Assembly (NCBI GenBank): GCA_030581615.1
Contig: JAKTTT010000044.1
Location: 1 to 64,000 of the forward strand
DNA: 64,000 nucleotides
Origin: Alloascoidea africana
Lineage: Eukaryota; Ascomycota; Alloascoideomycetes; Alloascoideales; Alloascoideaceae
Reading direction: 5' to 3'
The translations under genes and the position numbers were made by a program. Each line of letters begins with the position of its first letter. Position 1 is the first letter of the stretch. Positions 1-11,056 of this stretch are shown piece by piece. Below the pieces are notes generated by a model, which saw only the letters and a program-made list of their open reading frames with translations, was not told the DNA's origin and did no database searches.

Positions 1-224
1 TTTTCGCTGGTTTTGGCTGTTGCCTTCCCTCTGGGCTTGACAACAGCCTTGTCCCTCGCAGAAGCTGGACCTTTAGTCTCAGTCTTCCGCTCTGAGGAAG
101 AAGGTTCAGCCTGTGGCGCTCCGCCAGTGGCGGGCACTTCCACAGACTGTCCCTTCTTCTTGGGACTCCCACGAGCCTTTTCATCGTCTTCCAAACCGCT
201 GGATGAGTTTACGATAGAACTCAT
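1..224 (-). CDS. N-terminal part of an unknown gene, cut by the window edge
   Basis: An ATG at 224 on the minus strand opens a frame that runs off the left edge without a stop (74 complete codons). The visible part begins MSSIVNSSSGLEDDEK and is rich in Ser, Lys, Pro and Ala (stretches such as SPKKKGQSV and AVVKPRGKATAKTS). It is a disordered, basic N-terminus with no domain in view. The base composition (GC-rich third positions) is that of coding DNA, and the opposite frame over the same bases looks like a shadow. I do not recognise the protein; a basic Ser/Lys tail would suit a chromatin or RNA-binding protein, but that is only a guess. Confidence 0.55.
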   Translation of the reverse strand, partial: MSSIVNSSSGLEDDEKARGSPKKKGQSVEVPATGGAPQAEPSSSERKTETKGPASARDKAVVKPRGKATAKTSE

Positions 225-847
225 TTTTAAATAGGAATAGGAAAGGAATATATGTTTTTTAAACTTATTAGTAAAAAAAACAATGAAGTTTTATAAAAAA
301 TCAATCTAGGTTCGCGCTGGGGCAGACAAAAGCACTCAGGGCTCGTAACCAATTAGATTGTGATGGTGTTATCAATTAGAGAACTAGAACTAGAGACAAT
401 CTAAACGCGCTATTTATGCTTAACAGCCCTCGCTGTTACCCTGCCCTCACGTGCTACTCAGAGGTCACGGGATCAGCTGATCTGGACTGCCATCCAACAA
501 TTTCATGTATCCGCTTGTGATCGGATTTGCAGATATCGGTGGTCCTTGAAAATGATAGCTCAGCATAACTTTCAACGATAATCTTGTCATGTCTAGTTCT
601 CAAGTTATTGCAGATTAAGAGTATTTTATCATTGATTAGTAAACGTCTAGGTATGAAAACTTTAAGGTATAAAATATGATAACCTATGAATTACGAAAAC
701 AGTTTTATATGCGCTTATATAGCATGGTATGTTTAAAATCAAGAGAATTCGTTTGGTCTTGACAATACAAAGGGGATTTTTTTAGTGGTTGATACAATTA
801 CCGTTTGTTTTTTACTGTCCAACATGGGTGGAGGCTTTTCCCATAAA
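225..847. other. Gap between the left-edge gene and chitin synthase
   Basis: No convincing coding sequence. It serves as upstream region of the left-edge gene and downstream region of the chitin synthase gene. A CACGTG core lies at 449-454 (E-box, the site type bound by Cbf1/Pho4-like factors). The rest is AT-rich. Confidence 0.5.
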
Positions 848-3800
848 TTATCTGAATATCGACATGTTCCTTCGCTTCCTCATGAACTTGTACTTACCTT
901 CTATTAATAACCTGATGCCATTTTGCACTAAGTAGCAGGTTGATCCAACAGCCCGGAAAGCGGCAAGACAAGCAACACTCCATAAAATAAACCTCAGGTA
1001 AATGTTTGTACCTGTGTCATAGGGTTTGTATACTTCTGCGATTATCATAACGAGAAGCATATTTGCGACTAGCCAACCAAGAACAACTCTTGTTCTTATG
1101 TCTCGATAGTAATCTTCCGCACCTTTGGTTTCCTTTGCCTTCTCTTCTTGGGAATTTTTATCCTTATTTGCTCTTCTATCTCGCAATGAGCACAATACTT
1201 CTTCGTAGCCACTATCGATATCGAGTTGCTCAGAAGGAATTTCCACCTCAACAATATCTTTGCCCAAATGATTTTTGACAATTGCCGAACCTAAACTAGA
1301 AGTTGGATCATTATCGCCTTTGGTACCCCAAGATACATCATGCGTATTGCAGAACGCATAGATTTGTAGCGTGCAAACATAAAACGGAATCAAGAGAAAA
1401 TACTGAATAGAGCAGGTGAACATATGCCATGGATCAAGGTAGAGAAAAGACATAAAAACGTAGAGCCCATATGTTGACAGTAATGCAATCACAATGTTTG
1501 TAAAGACATTGTTTCCGATTTCTGCGCCGTCGCCTTTATCTTTCAGTGTCGAAATGACAAAGTATAAGCCACAACCAGTCGCATACATGTAAACAATAAT
1601 CAAAATAATCATAGTTGCAAGAAACAGATGTTTTGCACCTTGGGGGCGGTTTCCCATCGATATTATGAAAATGGATGCAATATCACAAAGGCATATGTAC
1701 CGGAATATCGTAAAGAGCCAATACCCTCCTCTGTTGGGAACAAGAGTAGAGTCTTCACCACTGATACTACCAGCCAAGAAGTAGAACGCCAAATAAAAAT
1801 TTGCCAATGAGAAAAAAGAGAATAAAAGCTGTACAAATTGATAGAAAAACTCAATATGCAAGAAAAGCTTTCGAACAATTGAATGATCTGTGTTCCAGAT
1901 TTGTCGAAAGTTTATTAAAGAATAAACAGCAGCGAATAAAGCTCCATTCAACCATCTTCTCCTTTGACTGATAAACTCAGGAATAGAATCGGGGACGTCA
2001 GTTTCGCCTTTTGCATTTCTGACATACTTTAGTACCCACTTTTCGTGCTTTTTTGCAATCAATTCCCAACATAGAATACGATCTTCAGCAAGATACATAT
2101 TTGCTGTAAACACGTTTGTATTGGGACCTTCTAGAGTTTCTCCTTTAAAATAAGAGCATAGAGGTCCAGTGCCATCTTCATGATTCGCAAGAGCCCTATA
2201 CCTATAAGCGGAGAGGGCACCCGGCAGAACACTAATATATCCAAAAACACTTTCCAGTGGTTTATCCAAAATATTAGACATTTTATATTCAAAGTTTTGG
2301 GTAGCAACTAGAGGGTTCAACAAGTAAACCCATCCTTTGCCTTTTATGGCTTTGATCTCTCCACAAGCTCCAGCAACATTTGAATCATTGTCAAATGCCT
2401 TCCACAGGTTATAAATTGCAGTGTGTTCAGGCTTGGTGCCAACATCCAACAAAACACACACATTCGGGTTCAATGGGGGACAGAAACCATTAAACAACCA
2501 TCTATGTGAGTTAATCTTTTTTGCATTTTTCTCCTTTAGGCAAAAAAGGACCTGCACAGGAACCAGCCCCTTTTCAGCTCCTTCAAACTTCAAGTCAGAA
2601 TCTAGGGCAACCTGAGTCGTGTATTCAAAAAGATGGGCTTGGACTTCTTTGGAATTCACGTAACTCTTTGCAATCCCATCTTGATAGACCCCCATTGCAG
2701 CCAATACGTCTAGAACTCCAGGTGCAATCTTGGCACGACCATCAGAAACAATCACAACTTGAACTTTTTTCCAACCGTCTTTCCCCCACACTCTACTCTT
2801 GTTTCTCGAGCACAAATAGGCGACATTTTTCATGACTGCATGCATTGTTCTTGCGAAAGCTTTCTCATCTTCGTTATACATAGTGATGCAAATACAAAGC
2901 TGAATCTCTCTCTCGTATATGGCTGAGCGAAGAGTAAAGCCATTGGCAGTAAAATCATCTGCATCACAAGTAACTGCTGCATACCGCATATACAAAAACT
3001 CATCGTCGTCTCTTCTTGGAAGGAAAGAAGACAACTTAGTAGGAACGGGACAATCTAAAATAAGATTTCCATGAACCAATTTGACCTGTCTTCTTGACAT
3101 TGACTTGTGTCTTCTTGGCTGAGCGTCAATGGGAGCGGAATATAGTTCGGAATCGAGATTTGGATTATGAATGTCTGACCCAAGCTGATCTTCTTCTGTC
3201 ATATCTGCGACTCTCTTCTCATCATAATCACCGTATTCGTCTCCTTCATAATCATTAACTGATTCAGAATCGTCAGTTATACCTCTTGTATTATTGTCGC
3301 TATCATTATAAACAGTAGAAGCACTGGCAACTGTCAGGTGGCTGTTGGTTGAATGCCCTGCCCATGCCTCGCTTTCATGAAAAGCAGAGCTCGAAGCATG
3401 AGCTCCAAAAGTACTGGCCGAAAAGGTAGGCGAAGGTAGTGGAAGAACGTCTTCCAATGGAATTGCCGTTCCGTTGGCTGCTGGTGATCTTCGAGGAGAT
3501 CCTGTGAGAAAATCTGGCTCATTAGGACCTAAAGAAGGGATAGAATTTCCAAAAGTATCGTTGTTTGCTTCGTCGCTATCGCCAACTATAATAGAATCTG
3601 CCCTATCTCGTTTAGGAGACTCCAATCTTGTCCACTCATACCTTGGCGTTGTGTTTATTAAATTCGCACTAAATCTGTTGCTTCGGGAAGGTGAAGAGAA
3701 TACATTTGGCGACCTATTCTTCTGAGGTGAACGAGAACGAGAAGCCCGGCTCTGAAAAGCCACTGCTGGAGATCGTCTTACAGGTGGACTAAACGAGGAA

Positions 3801-4001
3801 TCTATGTCTTGTTTGTTAGCTGAGATGTTGCTATTCTCTCAAAGTATCATAGTAAACAGGCATACCTTCTTCAAACATGTCTATGGAGCGACTGTCTGGT
3901 GAACTACTTGAGGCTGCAGTTTCTGGTTGCGCCAGCATAGGTGGATCACCCAAAAGAGGGTTAGACCCACTAGAAAATGGATCGTTGAACGGGTTTGACA
4001 T
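848..4001 (-). CDS. Chitin synthase, class I/II type
   Basis: Makes chitin from UDP-GlcNAc at the plasma membrane or septum (GT2). Two exons: 4001-3866 and 3801-848, giving 1029 residues. The 64-nt intron (3802-3865) has donor GTATGC, branch GCTAAC and acceptor TAG; joining phase 1 gives DMFEED-SSFSPP. I chose the ATG at 4001 because the MSNPFNDPF start is typical of fungal chitin synthases. The first ~220 residues are a disordered Ser/Pro/Arg-rich tail. The catalytic part shows CITMYNED, the acceptor-site motif EDRIL (about residue 616) and QRRRW (about 656), followed by several C-terminal membrane helices. Length fits Chs1/Chs2-type enzymes (about 960-1130). Motifs alone do not separate class I from class II, so I give no symbol. 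It is divergent from SCO1 across about 400 bp. Confidence 0.95.
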
Positions 4002-4409
4002 TGGCTCTTGAAGAGATGGAGGATGATATGAAACGAAGGAACAAATAGGTCGTTTATAGAAATCCCAAGAAAGTTGTTTTCCTAGTTCCTTTCCTGGGTA
4101 AACGTAGTTGCCAGGGAGACATATCACGTGCAAATCTCAGCTTCGATTTAAATGTGAACCCTTCTTCTCCTTTTCATGGCTTCCTCAAAACTATTTGTAG
4201 TGTCTGCCGAACTTGAATAAAGAGTGCTCTGTAAACGTGTCAAAACCAAGGAAAATTCTAGTCTATAAACCTATATTTCTCAGTTGGCTTAGGTGGGTGA
4301 CAAGGCTCGAGCATACACTCATCTAGCTGACTAATATCGTACATAATCCTAAAAAACACCTCTGGCTCTTCCCTAACTTCTCCAAATCAGCAATATCAGT
4401 GAATCACCT

Positions 4410-5345
4410 ATGGCATCCATAAATCTCTGGAGAGGTGCGCTTAATAAACAGTACTTGAAAGGAATTAGAAGTAATGTCCGATCAGCATCAGTGGTATCCA
4501 GGGGACTAGCAAGATCGTTTACATTGAGTGCAACAAGATATACTAGCGAAATCCAACATGAAAGTGAACCCAAAAAACCGAGGAAGCCATTGAGCAGAGT
4601 TCCTTTGGGGGTGGATCCAAAAGAAGTGTCTAAATTAAAAATCACTTCAGATTCTATGATTGAGATGACAAGTTGGAAGACTGCATTGCTCTTTATCATT
4701 ACAGGGGGTGGGCTAACTTGGTATTTCCTCAACCAAAAGAAGAAGTTGGATGAAAAGAAAGAGCACGAATCAAATCGGGGTTTTGGAAAACCTTTGATTG
4801 GAGGGACATTTAGCCTTACAGACTTTAATGGAAATGAATTCACAGAAAAAAATCTATTGGGCAAGTTTTCTCTGATTTACTTTGGTTTTACAAGATGCCC
4901 AGATATTTGCCCAGATGAACTAGATAAAATGTGTATTATTATCGACAATCTAAAACAGGCTGGAACACCTATACAGCCTATATTTGTAACTTGCGATCCG
5001 GCAAGAGATGATGCAGCGACGCTGAAGGACTATCTTGCAGAATTTCACCCAGATATTCTTGGATTGACTGGTTCATTTGACGACATAAAGAGCATGTGCA
5101 AGAAATACCGAGTTTACTTTTCTACACCACCAGTTGTAAAACCTGGTCAGGATTACCTGGTTGACCACTCGATATACTTCTATCTTATGGACCCCGATGG
5201 AGAATATGTGGACGTTCTGGGTCAGGCAACTGAGGCAGACGCTGGAACTGAAAAGATCCAAAAATTTATGAAGGAATTTGTTCCCAAAGAAATTCGAGAA
5301 AAGAAAGCTTCTTCTTCCTCCTGGTTCAGTAGTCTATCAAAGTGA
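4410..5345 (+). CDS. SCO1: SCO1, mitochondrial copper chaperone for cytochrome c oxidase
   Basis: Delivers copper to the CuA site of Cox2 in the mitochondrial inner membrane. The 311-residue product has an Arg/Ser-rich presequence, one membrane anchor at about residues 90-106 (TALLFIITGGGLTWYFL) and a thioredoxin-like domain facing the intermembrane space. The copper ligands are all visible: CPDIC gives Cys163 and Cys167, and the distal His is in VDHSIYFY at residue 253. Length matches Sco1/Sco2 (about 300). A single uninterrupted exon; the ATG is the first in frame and starts the presequence. It converges with OLA1, with 150 bp between the stop codons. The Sco1/Sco2 split is a recent duplication in S. 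cerevisiae, so SCO1 is used for the family. Confidence 0.95.
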   Translation: MASINLWRGALNKQYLKGIRSNVRSASVVSRGLARSFTLSATRYTSEIQHESEPKKPRKPLSRVPLGVDPKEVSKLKITSDSMIEMTSWKTALLFIITGGGLTWYFLNQKKKLDEKKEHESNRGFGKPLIGGTFSLTDFNGNEFTEKNLLGKFSLIYFGFTRCPDICPDELDKMCIIIDNLKQAGTPIQPIFVTCDPARDDAATLKDYLAEFHPDILGLTGSFDDIKSMCKKYRVYFSTPPVVKPGQDYLVDHSIYFYLMDPDGEYVDVLGQATEADAGTEKIQKFMKEFVPKEIREKKASSSSWFSSLSK

Positions 5346-5495
5346 TATTCTACTTGCTTTTTTAGCTTTAGTCTCACTTGATGATATCACCGACTGTAAA
5401 TAGCGTTTAACTTTTAGTATTCTGGCTCTTCCTTTGCATTACGAATCTACCAACAATTCTAGCAAAGTATATGGGTGCAATTACGTAGTGCGATC

Positions 5496-6929
5496 CTAAT
5501 TTTTACCAGCACCAGCTCTGAAATAGATAATGTCCCCATCTTCAACAACGTAGTCCTTGCCTTTCTGCAAAAGCTTTCCGTGTGCTTTAACTGCTGCTTC
5601 GTCACCATATTCAAGTAAATCGCCATGTTTTGTAACCTGGGCAAGTATAAATGTGTTCATCAAATCGTTATGAATAACACCAGCTGCTTGGGGAGCCTTC
5701 GTTCCATCTCTAATTGTCCACTCTCTCACCTCGTCAGGGCCACAGGTAAAAAAAGAAATGAGATTTAAAGTCTTGCGCATTGTAGTAATAATTTTGGGTA
5801 AAGCACTCTCGACGCCTAAAGTTTTGCACTCTTCTTTTCTTTCTTCTTCAGTCTCGAGATGTGACAATCTCTCCTCCAGGCTTACACTGAATGGAATAAT
5901 AACATCACCAGGTGAGTTTTTATCCACCCATTCCTTAATCTTAAGAAGATGCTTATTCTTCTTTCTCTTGTAGTCCTTCTCAGAAAGATTGATCAAGTAG
6001 ATCGAAGGTTTAGCTGTCAATAAGAACATGGTGTTGATAATTTCAACCTCTTTAAATGTCCAGTTTTGATTGGCAACACGTCCACCGCTTTTTAACACGT
6101 CAATCACCTTGTTGACAGTAATAGCTTCATCTTTCTTTGCTTTAACCTCCAAAGACTGACCACCTCTCTTCACAATCTTTTCAACACCTTCCAAATGCTT
6201 CTCGGCAAACTCGATATCTTTCAGTCTTAACTCCTCGTTGATAATATCCAAGTCTCTAACTGGGTTGACGTCACCCTCAATGTGGATAATGTCCGCATCG
6301 TCGAAGCATCGTACAACTTGGTAGATTGCATCAACGGCTCTAATATTTGATAAAAAGGCATTGCCTAAGCCTTCTCCTTTGGAGGCTCCTTTAGTAAGAC
6401 CAGCAATGTCAAAGACCGTGATATGAGCTGGCACGGTTGAGGCTGGTTTGTACATTTCACAGAGCTTGTCAAATCTAGGGGATGGAACAATAACTCTTGC
6501 TTCCTCTGGCTCAATGGTTGCAAATGGATAGTTTGCGGGCTAGATGGCAACCAAATGATTAGAATATTCGTCTGAATTCTGGTACTGAAAGCTATTCCAA
6601 CTTACATTTCCTAGAGGACATCTAGTAATTGCTTGGAAAAATGTTGATTTGCCAACCTAGGCATACTGGTTAAAGAGTTTTCGTGTGCTTCATTAACGTT
6701 CAATAGCTTACATTTGCTAGGCCAACAATTCCGCTCTGAATATCACTATTTGTCAGTACTCAATTTCAAAACTGCAAAACTGGATGGAAAACAATTGATG
6801 TTCAGAATTATCGAAGATCAACGTTTGAAACTTGAAATTGGGTCGTCGGATCTGATCACTTACCTTCAAGTTATTGCCTGGTCTTCCCAGAAGAACCTTT
6901 TTCTCTTCAACCTTCTTCTTTGGTGGCAT
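5496..6929 (-). CDS. OLA1: OLA1, Obg-like ATPase (YchF family), four exons
   Basis: YchF/Ola1-type P-loop NTPase that hydrolyses ATP rather than GTP and binds ribosomes; cytosolic. Exons: 6929-6864, 6735-6712 (24 nt), 6656-6606 (51 nt) and 6539-5496; introns of 128, 55 and 66 nt, all phase 0. The product is 394 residues, the usual Ola1 length. It begins MPPKKKVEEKK as in other yeasts. The P-loop is assembled from two exons: exon 2 ends GIVGLAN and exon 3 starts VGKSTFF. Then follow DIAGLTKGAS (Walker B region), the coiled-coil insertion and the C-terminal TGS domain ending in YFRAGAGKN. Intron 1 has a TACTGAC branch sequence. All joints reproduce the conserved family sequence, so the model is firm. 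Confidence 0.95.
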
Positions 6930-7633
6930 TATTAAAACTCAACTACTAAATAAGATACTTTCTCCTTTCCTTCACAAGTTCAAGATCTGACGACAGGACT
7001 CTGGCGCTTTTCGTTTACAAAAAAAACCCAGTCTGACATTTACTTGACCATTCGCAAATATACTGAGTTTAATCACATGACTTGAAAAGACCAATGCTTG
7101 TCCGGGTAAATTTCGATCGGAACAGCAAACATTGCCTGTACACAAGGGCTGAAGTTAAGGTTGGACAAGGAGGCAAGAGGCATATTAATTGAATCATTTG
7201 GAACAGGCTCAGTTTTATTTTGTCGTCAAAGTTACTGACATTATTCCCAAGCATTCCGAATAAGTATAACTTGCTGTTTGTCAGCTGGAAGATAAAGTAG
7301 AAGTACACGCCCTTGAAGAGCCAGAAGTGGCAGACCCAGAGTAGAAGTTTGGAGCTGGAATTAGAGGGTGATCAAGCCTTGTAGGTAGCTGATTGATAAT
7401 AAGAACGGTATTTCCACATTCTGTCTTGCTCCAACAAATCAGATCGAAGGTGATTAGTAGCATTGATGAAGTAGTAATCTCCTAGTGATAGAGACTAGGA
7501 CACTATACAAGAAAGAAAAAGCTACTGAGATAGGTAGCAATTCCTGATTGCAGGTGTAGATTTTTCCTTGTAATAGATCGTCACCAGTCATTACAGCTCT
7601 TTTCCTCTCATCAAAATCGGCCTCTTATCTTGA
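6930..7633. other. Gap between OLA1 and CUS2
   Basis: Upstream region of OLA1 and downstream region of CUS2, both on the minus strand. Only short chance frames are present. I see no RNA gene or repeat. Confidence 0.5.
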
Positions 7634-9057
7634 CTATTCTTTTTCTAGCCAATCTCCAAAAGCGTTGGCTCTTTGCGTTGAATCATTAACCCCCTTACTT
7701 TTATGGTGATACTTAGTGCCATCATGAATTTGAGCTCCAAGTTTTCTGCCCCCAAAGAAACGCCCATTCATCCTCTTTTATTATTGTTGAGTTAGTATCA
7801 AAATCAAACAAACTGTAAATGATAGTTTTGAGATAGATACATACCTGAACACAAGTTTCGGCATCTTCTTGAGATTTGAATCTTACACTGACAATTCCCT
7901 GTGGCTCAAGATCAAATAACTTCACATTCACCACTTCTCCTATCTCTCCACAGCCTTCCTGAATGTCCTCTTCGATCTCATTTGCTACAGAAAGATTCGC
8001 CTTTCAAAAGAAATTAATATTGCATATTATCGAATATTTTGGGAACTCAAGATTGTCTTACCTCTAGTTCATCAAGAGTAAACACATATTTTAAAATCAC
8101 CGTCTTCTTCCACCTACTATTATCAACTTCTTTTTGCTCCCGTCGGAGGGCAATGTCATCCTCATCCCAGTCTTCTAGTTTGCTGAACGATATTCTCTCG
8201 GTTAGACTCGATCCTATCTTCAAAGCAAATGTAAATACATACCTGCTTAACTTCTGATAACGCTTTTGAATAGCTTTCTTCTCTTTTAACGGTATAGCGC
8301 TGATCTCCGGCATTTTGTTTCCACTAGACTGATTCTGCGCTTTATGCGAAAAATCAGCTTTTTGGACTTTAATTTTGTGAGTTTCATTTGGTTTCCCTAC
8401 GCGAAAAATGGTATCGTCAAGCATTTCAATTGCTAGATTAACGCTCTCCTCGCGAAAAAATACAACCAGCGCATCTCCTTTAGGCTTTCCAGATTCTTTG
8501 TCAGCATAAAGCCGAATTTTCTTTTCCCCTGACAAGTCTTCGGCAATCACACCAAAACTCGAGAAGGTCTGTTCGAGTTCCTCTTTGGTTGTATCAGTAG
8601 GTAAGTTCGATATATACACAGCAGTATTCTTCCTAGAGTTCTTAGAACTTTCTTGTTTTTGTTTCTTTATGCTGTCAGCTTTTGGGTCTGGATTGGTATC
8701 TCGTTTATTGTTTTTTCTCTTCTTGCCCTGATGCAGCATAACGTTGCTTTCTTCACCATTATCATTGCTGTTTTCATACACGGCACTTCCTTCACCGTCC
8801 AGAGCATAGGCTTTTTGTTGAAGTCTTATTGCATTCTCGTCTGCTACCGGCAGCCATTCTTTTGCAGATTCGTTAAACTCGTATTCCAGGCCGGTAGAGA
8901 TATCCTCCACAAACCACTTGTTGGTTGTCTGATTAAGCGCCACTCGCGGGTCATTTATAAATTCAGATTTATCCGTAGATAACGACGAAAGAAATTTCTG
9001 TTCAGAAATATGCAATTTAGAATTGTTGACTTTTGTGTCCTCGTTAGTGTTACTCAT
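7634..9057 (-). CDS. CUS2: CUS2, TAT-SF1-like U2 snRNP splicing factor, four exons
   Basis: Cus2/TAT-SF1 proteins bind the U2 snRNP (SF3b1/Hsh155) and act in prespliceosome assembly in the nucleus. Exons: 9057-8243, 8182-8062, 8000-7845, 7774-7634; introns of 60, 61 and 70 nt. Product 410 residues. Order of parts: an acidic N-terminus with the family motif NKWFVEDISTGLEYEF (about residues 47-62), a basic linker, RRM1 (TAVYISNLP, about 144 onward), the linker QKLSS-KLEDWDEDD, then a UHM-type second RRM whose end reads RMNGRFFGGRKLGAQIHDGT, and a C-terminal FGDWLEKE. The last intron has a perfect TACTAAC branch point. The first intron is 60 nt, keeps the frame and has no stop, so an unspliced transcript would still be read through. 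Confidence 0.92.
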
Positions 9058-9842
9058 AGCCAGAAGTTGAGCATGTTATGATATGCTTCCCAAGGTAACA
9101 ATTGACATATATAAAAGTACATTACCCGGATCTGACTCAACCGTTGGTATCTTAGAGCATTTTGGTTATTTGACTTGTTTTCGAATCTGCTAGGTTGAAG
9201 TACACAAACTAACAAGAGAAAAGAGTGGTCAATTCTAATTGTGTGTACTAAAAGGATAGCATGTTTTTATCCGCCAGATATGCGAGATATCCACACCAGA
9301 AAGTGAAATGATAGCAACACCTGGCATTATGAGATACGTCTAAATATTGTAAACGATTGACAGTCTAATCCAATTTCTTTTTCTCAATTCTCCCTTAAAA
9401 TACTCCATACCATGTACTAAGATGAAAGCAAGTACTTGCTGTTCTGGTATGCTGAATCAAGGCATGACATGCTGTTAGCACAGTAGACTATAAACCCATT
9501 TACCTAAATGAAATTATCTCTGTCTTATTTGTTAAACACTCGAAACAACAGGAAATTTTGAATCTAAGAATTCTAAAATGTATCAAAAAGGATTGTGTCT
9601 CCATAATTATTTCGATAGATAGAAAGTGCAAACAGCTAAATATTGTTCCATTATCAAGAAATGTGTAAACTCTGATATAGATAGAAGATATAAGTTTGAT
9701 GAAAAAGTTGTAGACATGCTGAAGAGCACTGTTCAGATTTAAATATTAAGAATTGGTGAATTAGATATCCATTACTTTGGTTTGAACTGTTCTTGCATTT
9801 GCACATTTGCTTTAAAAATAATACTGTGTGACAAAATCAAGT
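9058..9842. other. Gap upstream of CUS2
   Basis: AT-rich, no reading frame of note. It holds the CUS2 promoter (right after 9057) and the 3' flank of the small GPI-type gene. Nothing else seen. Confidence 0.5.
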
Positions 9843-10122
9843 TTATAGAAGCAACGCTATCATGCCTACTAGGGCAAAGCCAGCCAAACCGCTAGGTACT
9901 GGTTTAACACTTCCAGATCCGTTCGCTGTGGTTACATTTGAAAGATTCTGTATTCCACTTGTTGTGCCATTTGTTGTGCCCGTAGTATTAGAACTAAGCA
10001 AAGATTGCCATGTTAATTATGTTATCAAATTATTTGACACTGATCGCATACCCATCCAAAGGGATAGCTGCTAATGCCCCAGTAGCTGCTATAAGAGATA
10101 AAGAAATGACCTTAATTCGCAT
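9843..10122 (-). CDS. Tiny secreted GPI-anchor-type protein, two exons
   Basis: Exons 10122-10052 and 9993-9843 with a 58-nt intron (donor GTATGC, branch ATTAAC, acceptor TTAG, phase 2) give a 73-residue product. It starts with a signal peptide (MRIKVISLSLIAATGALA), continues with a Ser/Thr/Asn/Gly-rich stretch containing three N-glycosylation sequons (SNTT, TNGTT, LSNVT region), and ends with a hydrophobic tail (GLAGFALVGMIALLL) and stop. Signal peptide, short Ser/Thr-rich body and hydrophobic C-terminus without a cytoplasmic tail are the hallmarks of a GPI-anchored wall or membrane protein. After removal of both signals only about 30-35 residues would remain. No homologue recognised. The same design recurs at 44143-44355. 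Confidence 0.7.
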
Positions 10123-11056
10123 CTCCAAAGGAAAACTGCAGATAAAAGATTGGAATCTCAGTTACAGCTGAACTTGTTTCTCAAAGTGCTTACACTGTCC
10201 AACGTTTGTAGACACTGATAAAGAACCAAGCCAAAGTCCAAGTGGTATTTATATTTCAACCCTCCAGTAGCTCACTTGCTAATCAATCCATGCTTCTAAA
10301 ACTAACAGGTGAATAGGCACTACAAAACTAAACAACAGTGTCAGCGCTAGTAGCTCATAAAACGGTTATTTGATCATGAAAATTCAGAAAGCGTCTTGCC
10401 TAGTTAGATTAATCAGTACTTCATCAGATCATGAACTCAAAACTCAAAATTTTAAGGTAACTAATAATTGACGACATAATTTGTTGTTCTCAGGGAATCT
10501 AAAGTGGCTTATTGAAGTCTAAGTGGTTTGGCGCAAAATGGTGTAGTCTAGCGTGCGTTCTGTGTGGGTAATGAGAAGATGGTTTTCCTAGGTTCTCAAT
10601 TTGCAAGGTATCATAAAGCAATGTAATCAGTAAAAGATAGTGGATTGGGCCAGATACATTTGATATAGCAGTCTACATTCGAATTCATATCAAAGTTGAT
10701 GCCAAATATAAAACAGTTCACACAGAGAATCTGAGAGTAAGAGTCTAATCAATAGCCTGAATACAGAAGAGGCCCGCCCCTCTCAACCCATCATTTCAAA
10801 ATACCTGTTATACGAGTTGCAGTTCTTATTCATCAATCCAGCCTCGATTTTTCAAGAAAACGTTTTGCAAGATTCAAAACGATAAGAGATTTGCTCGTGG
10901 AAGTCGTGCTAATCTTCTTCCATGCAGCAGTATTCCCTCAAAATATATATCTTGAACTGTCTCCAGGTTGCGACCAAACCTTTGGAAGATTGAATTGTTG
11001 GAATTACTCTCAAAGTTGCTGATAGAGCTATCAAGCAGCTTTCATATGCGTAGACT
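10123..11056. other. Gap between SDE2 and the small GPI-type gene
   Basis: Promoter side of the GPI-type gene and 3' flank of SDE2. A minus-strand frame near 10909-11232 overlaps the SDE2 end in another frame; it lacks domain content and I take it as chance. No RNA gene seen. Confidence 0.45.
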
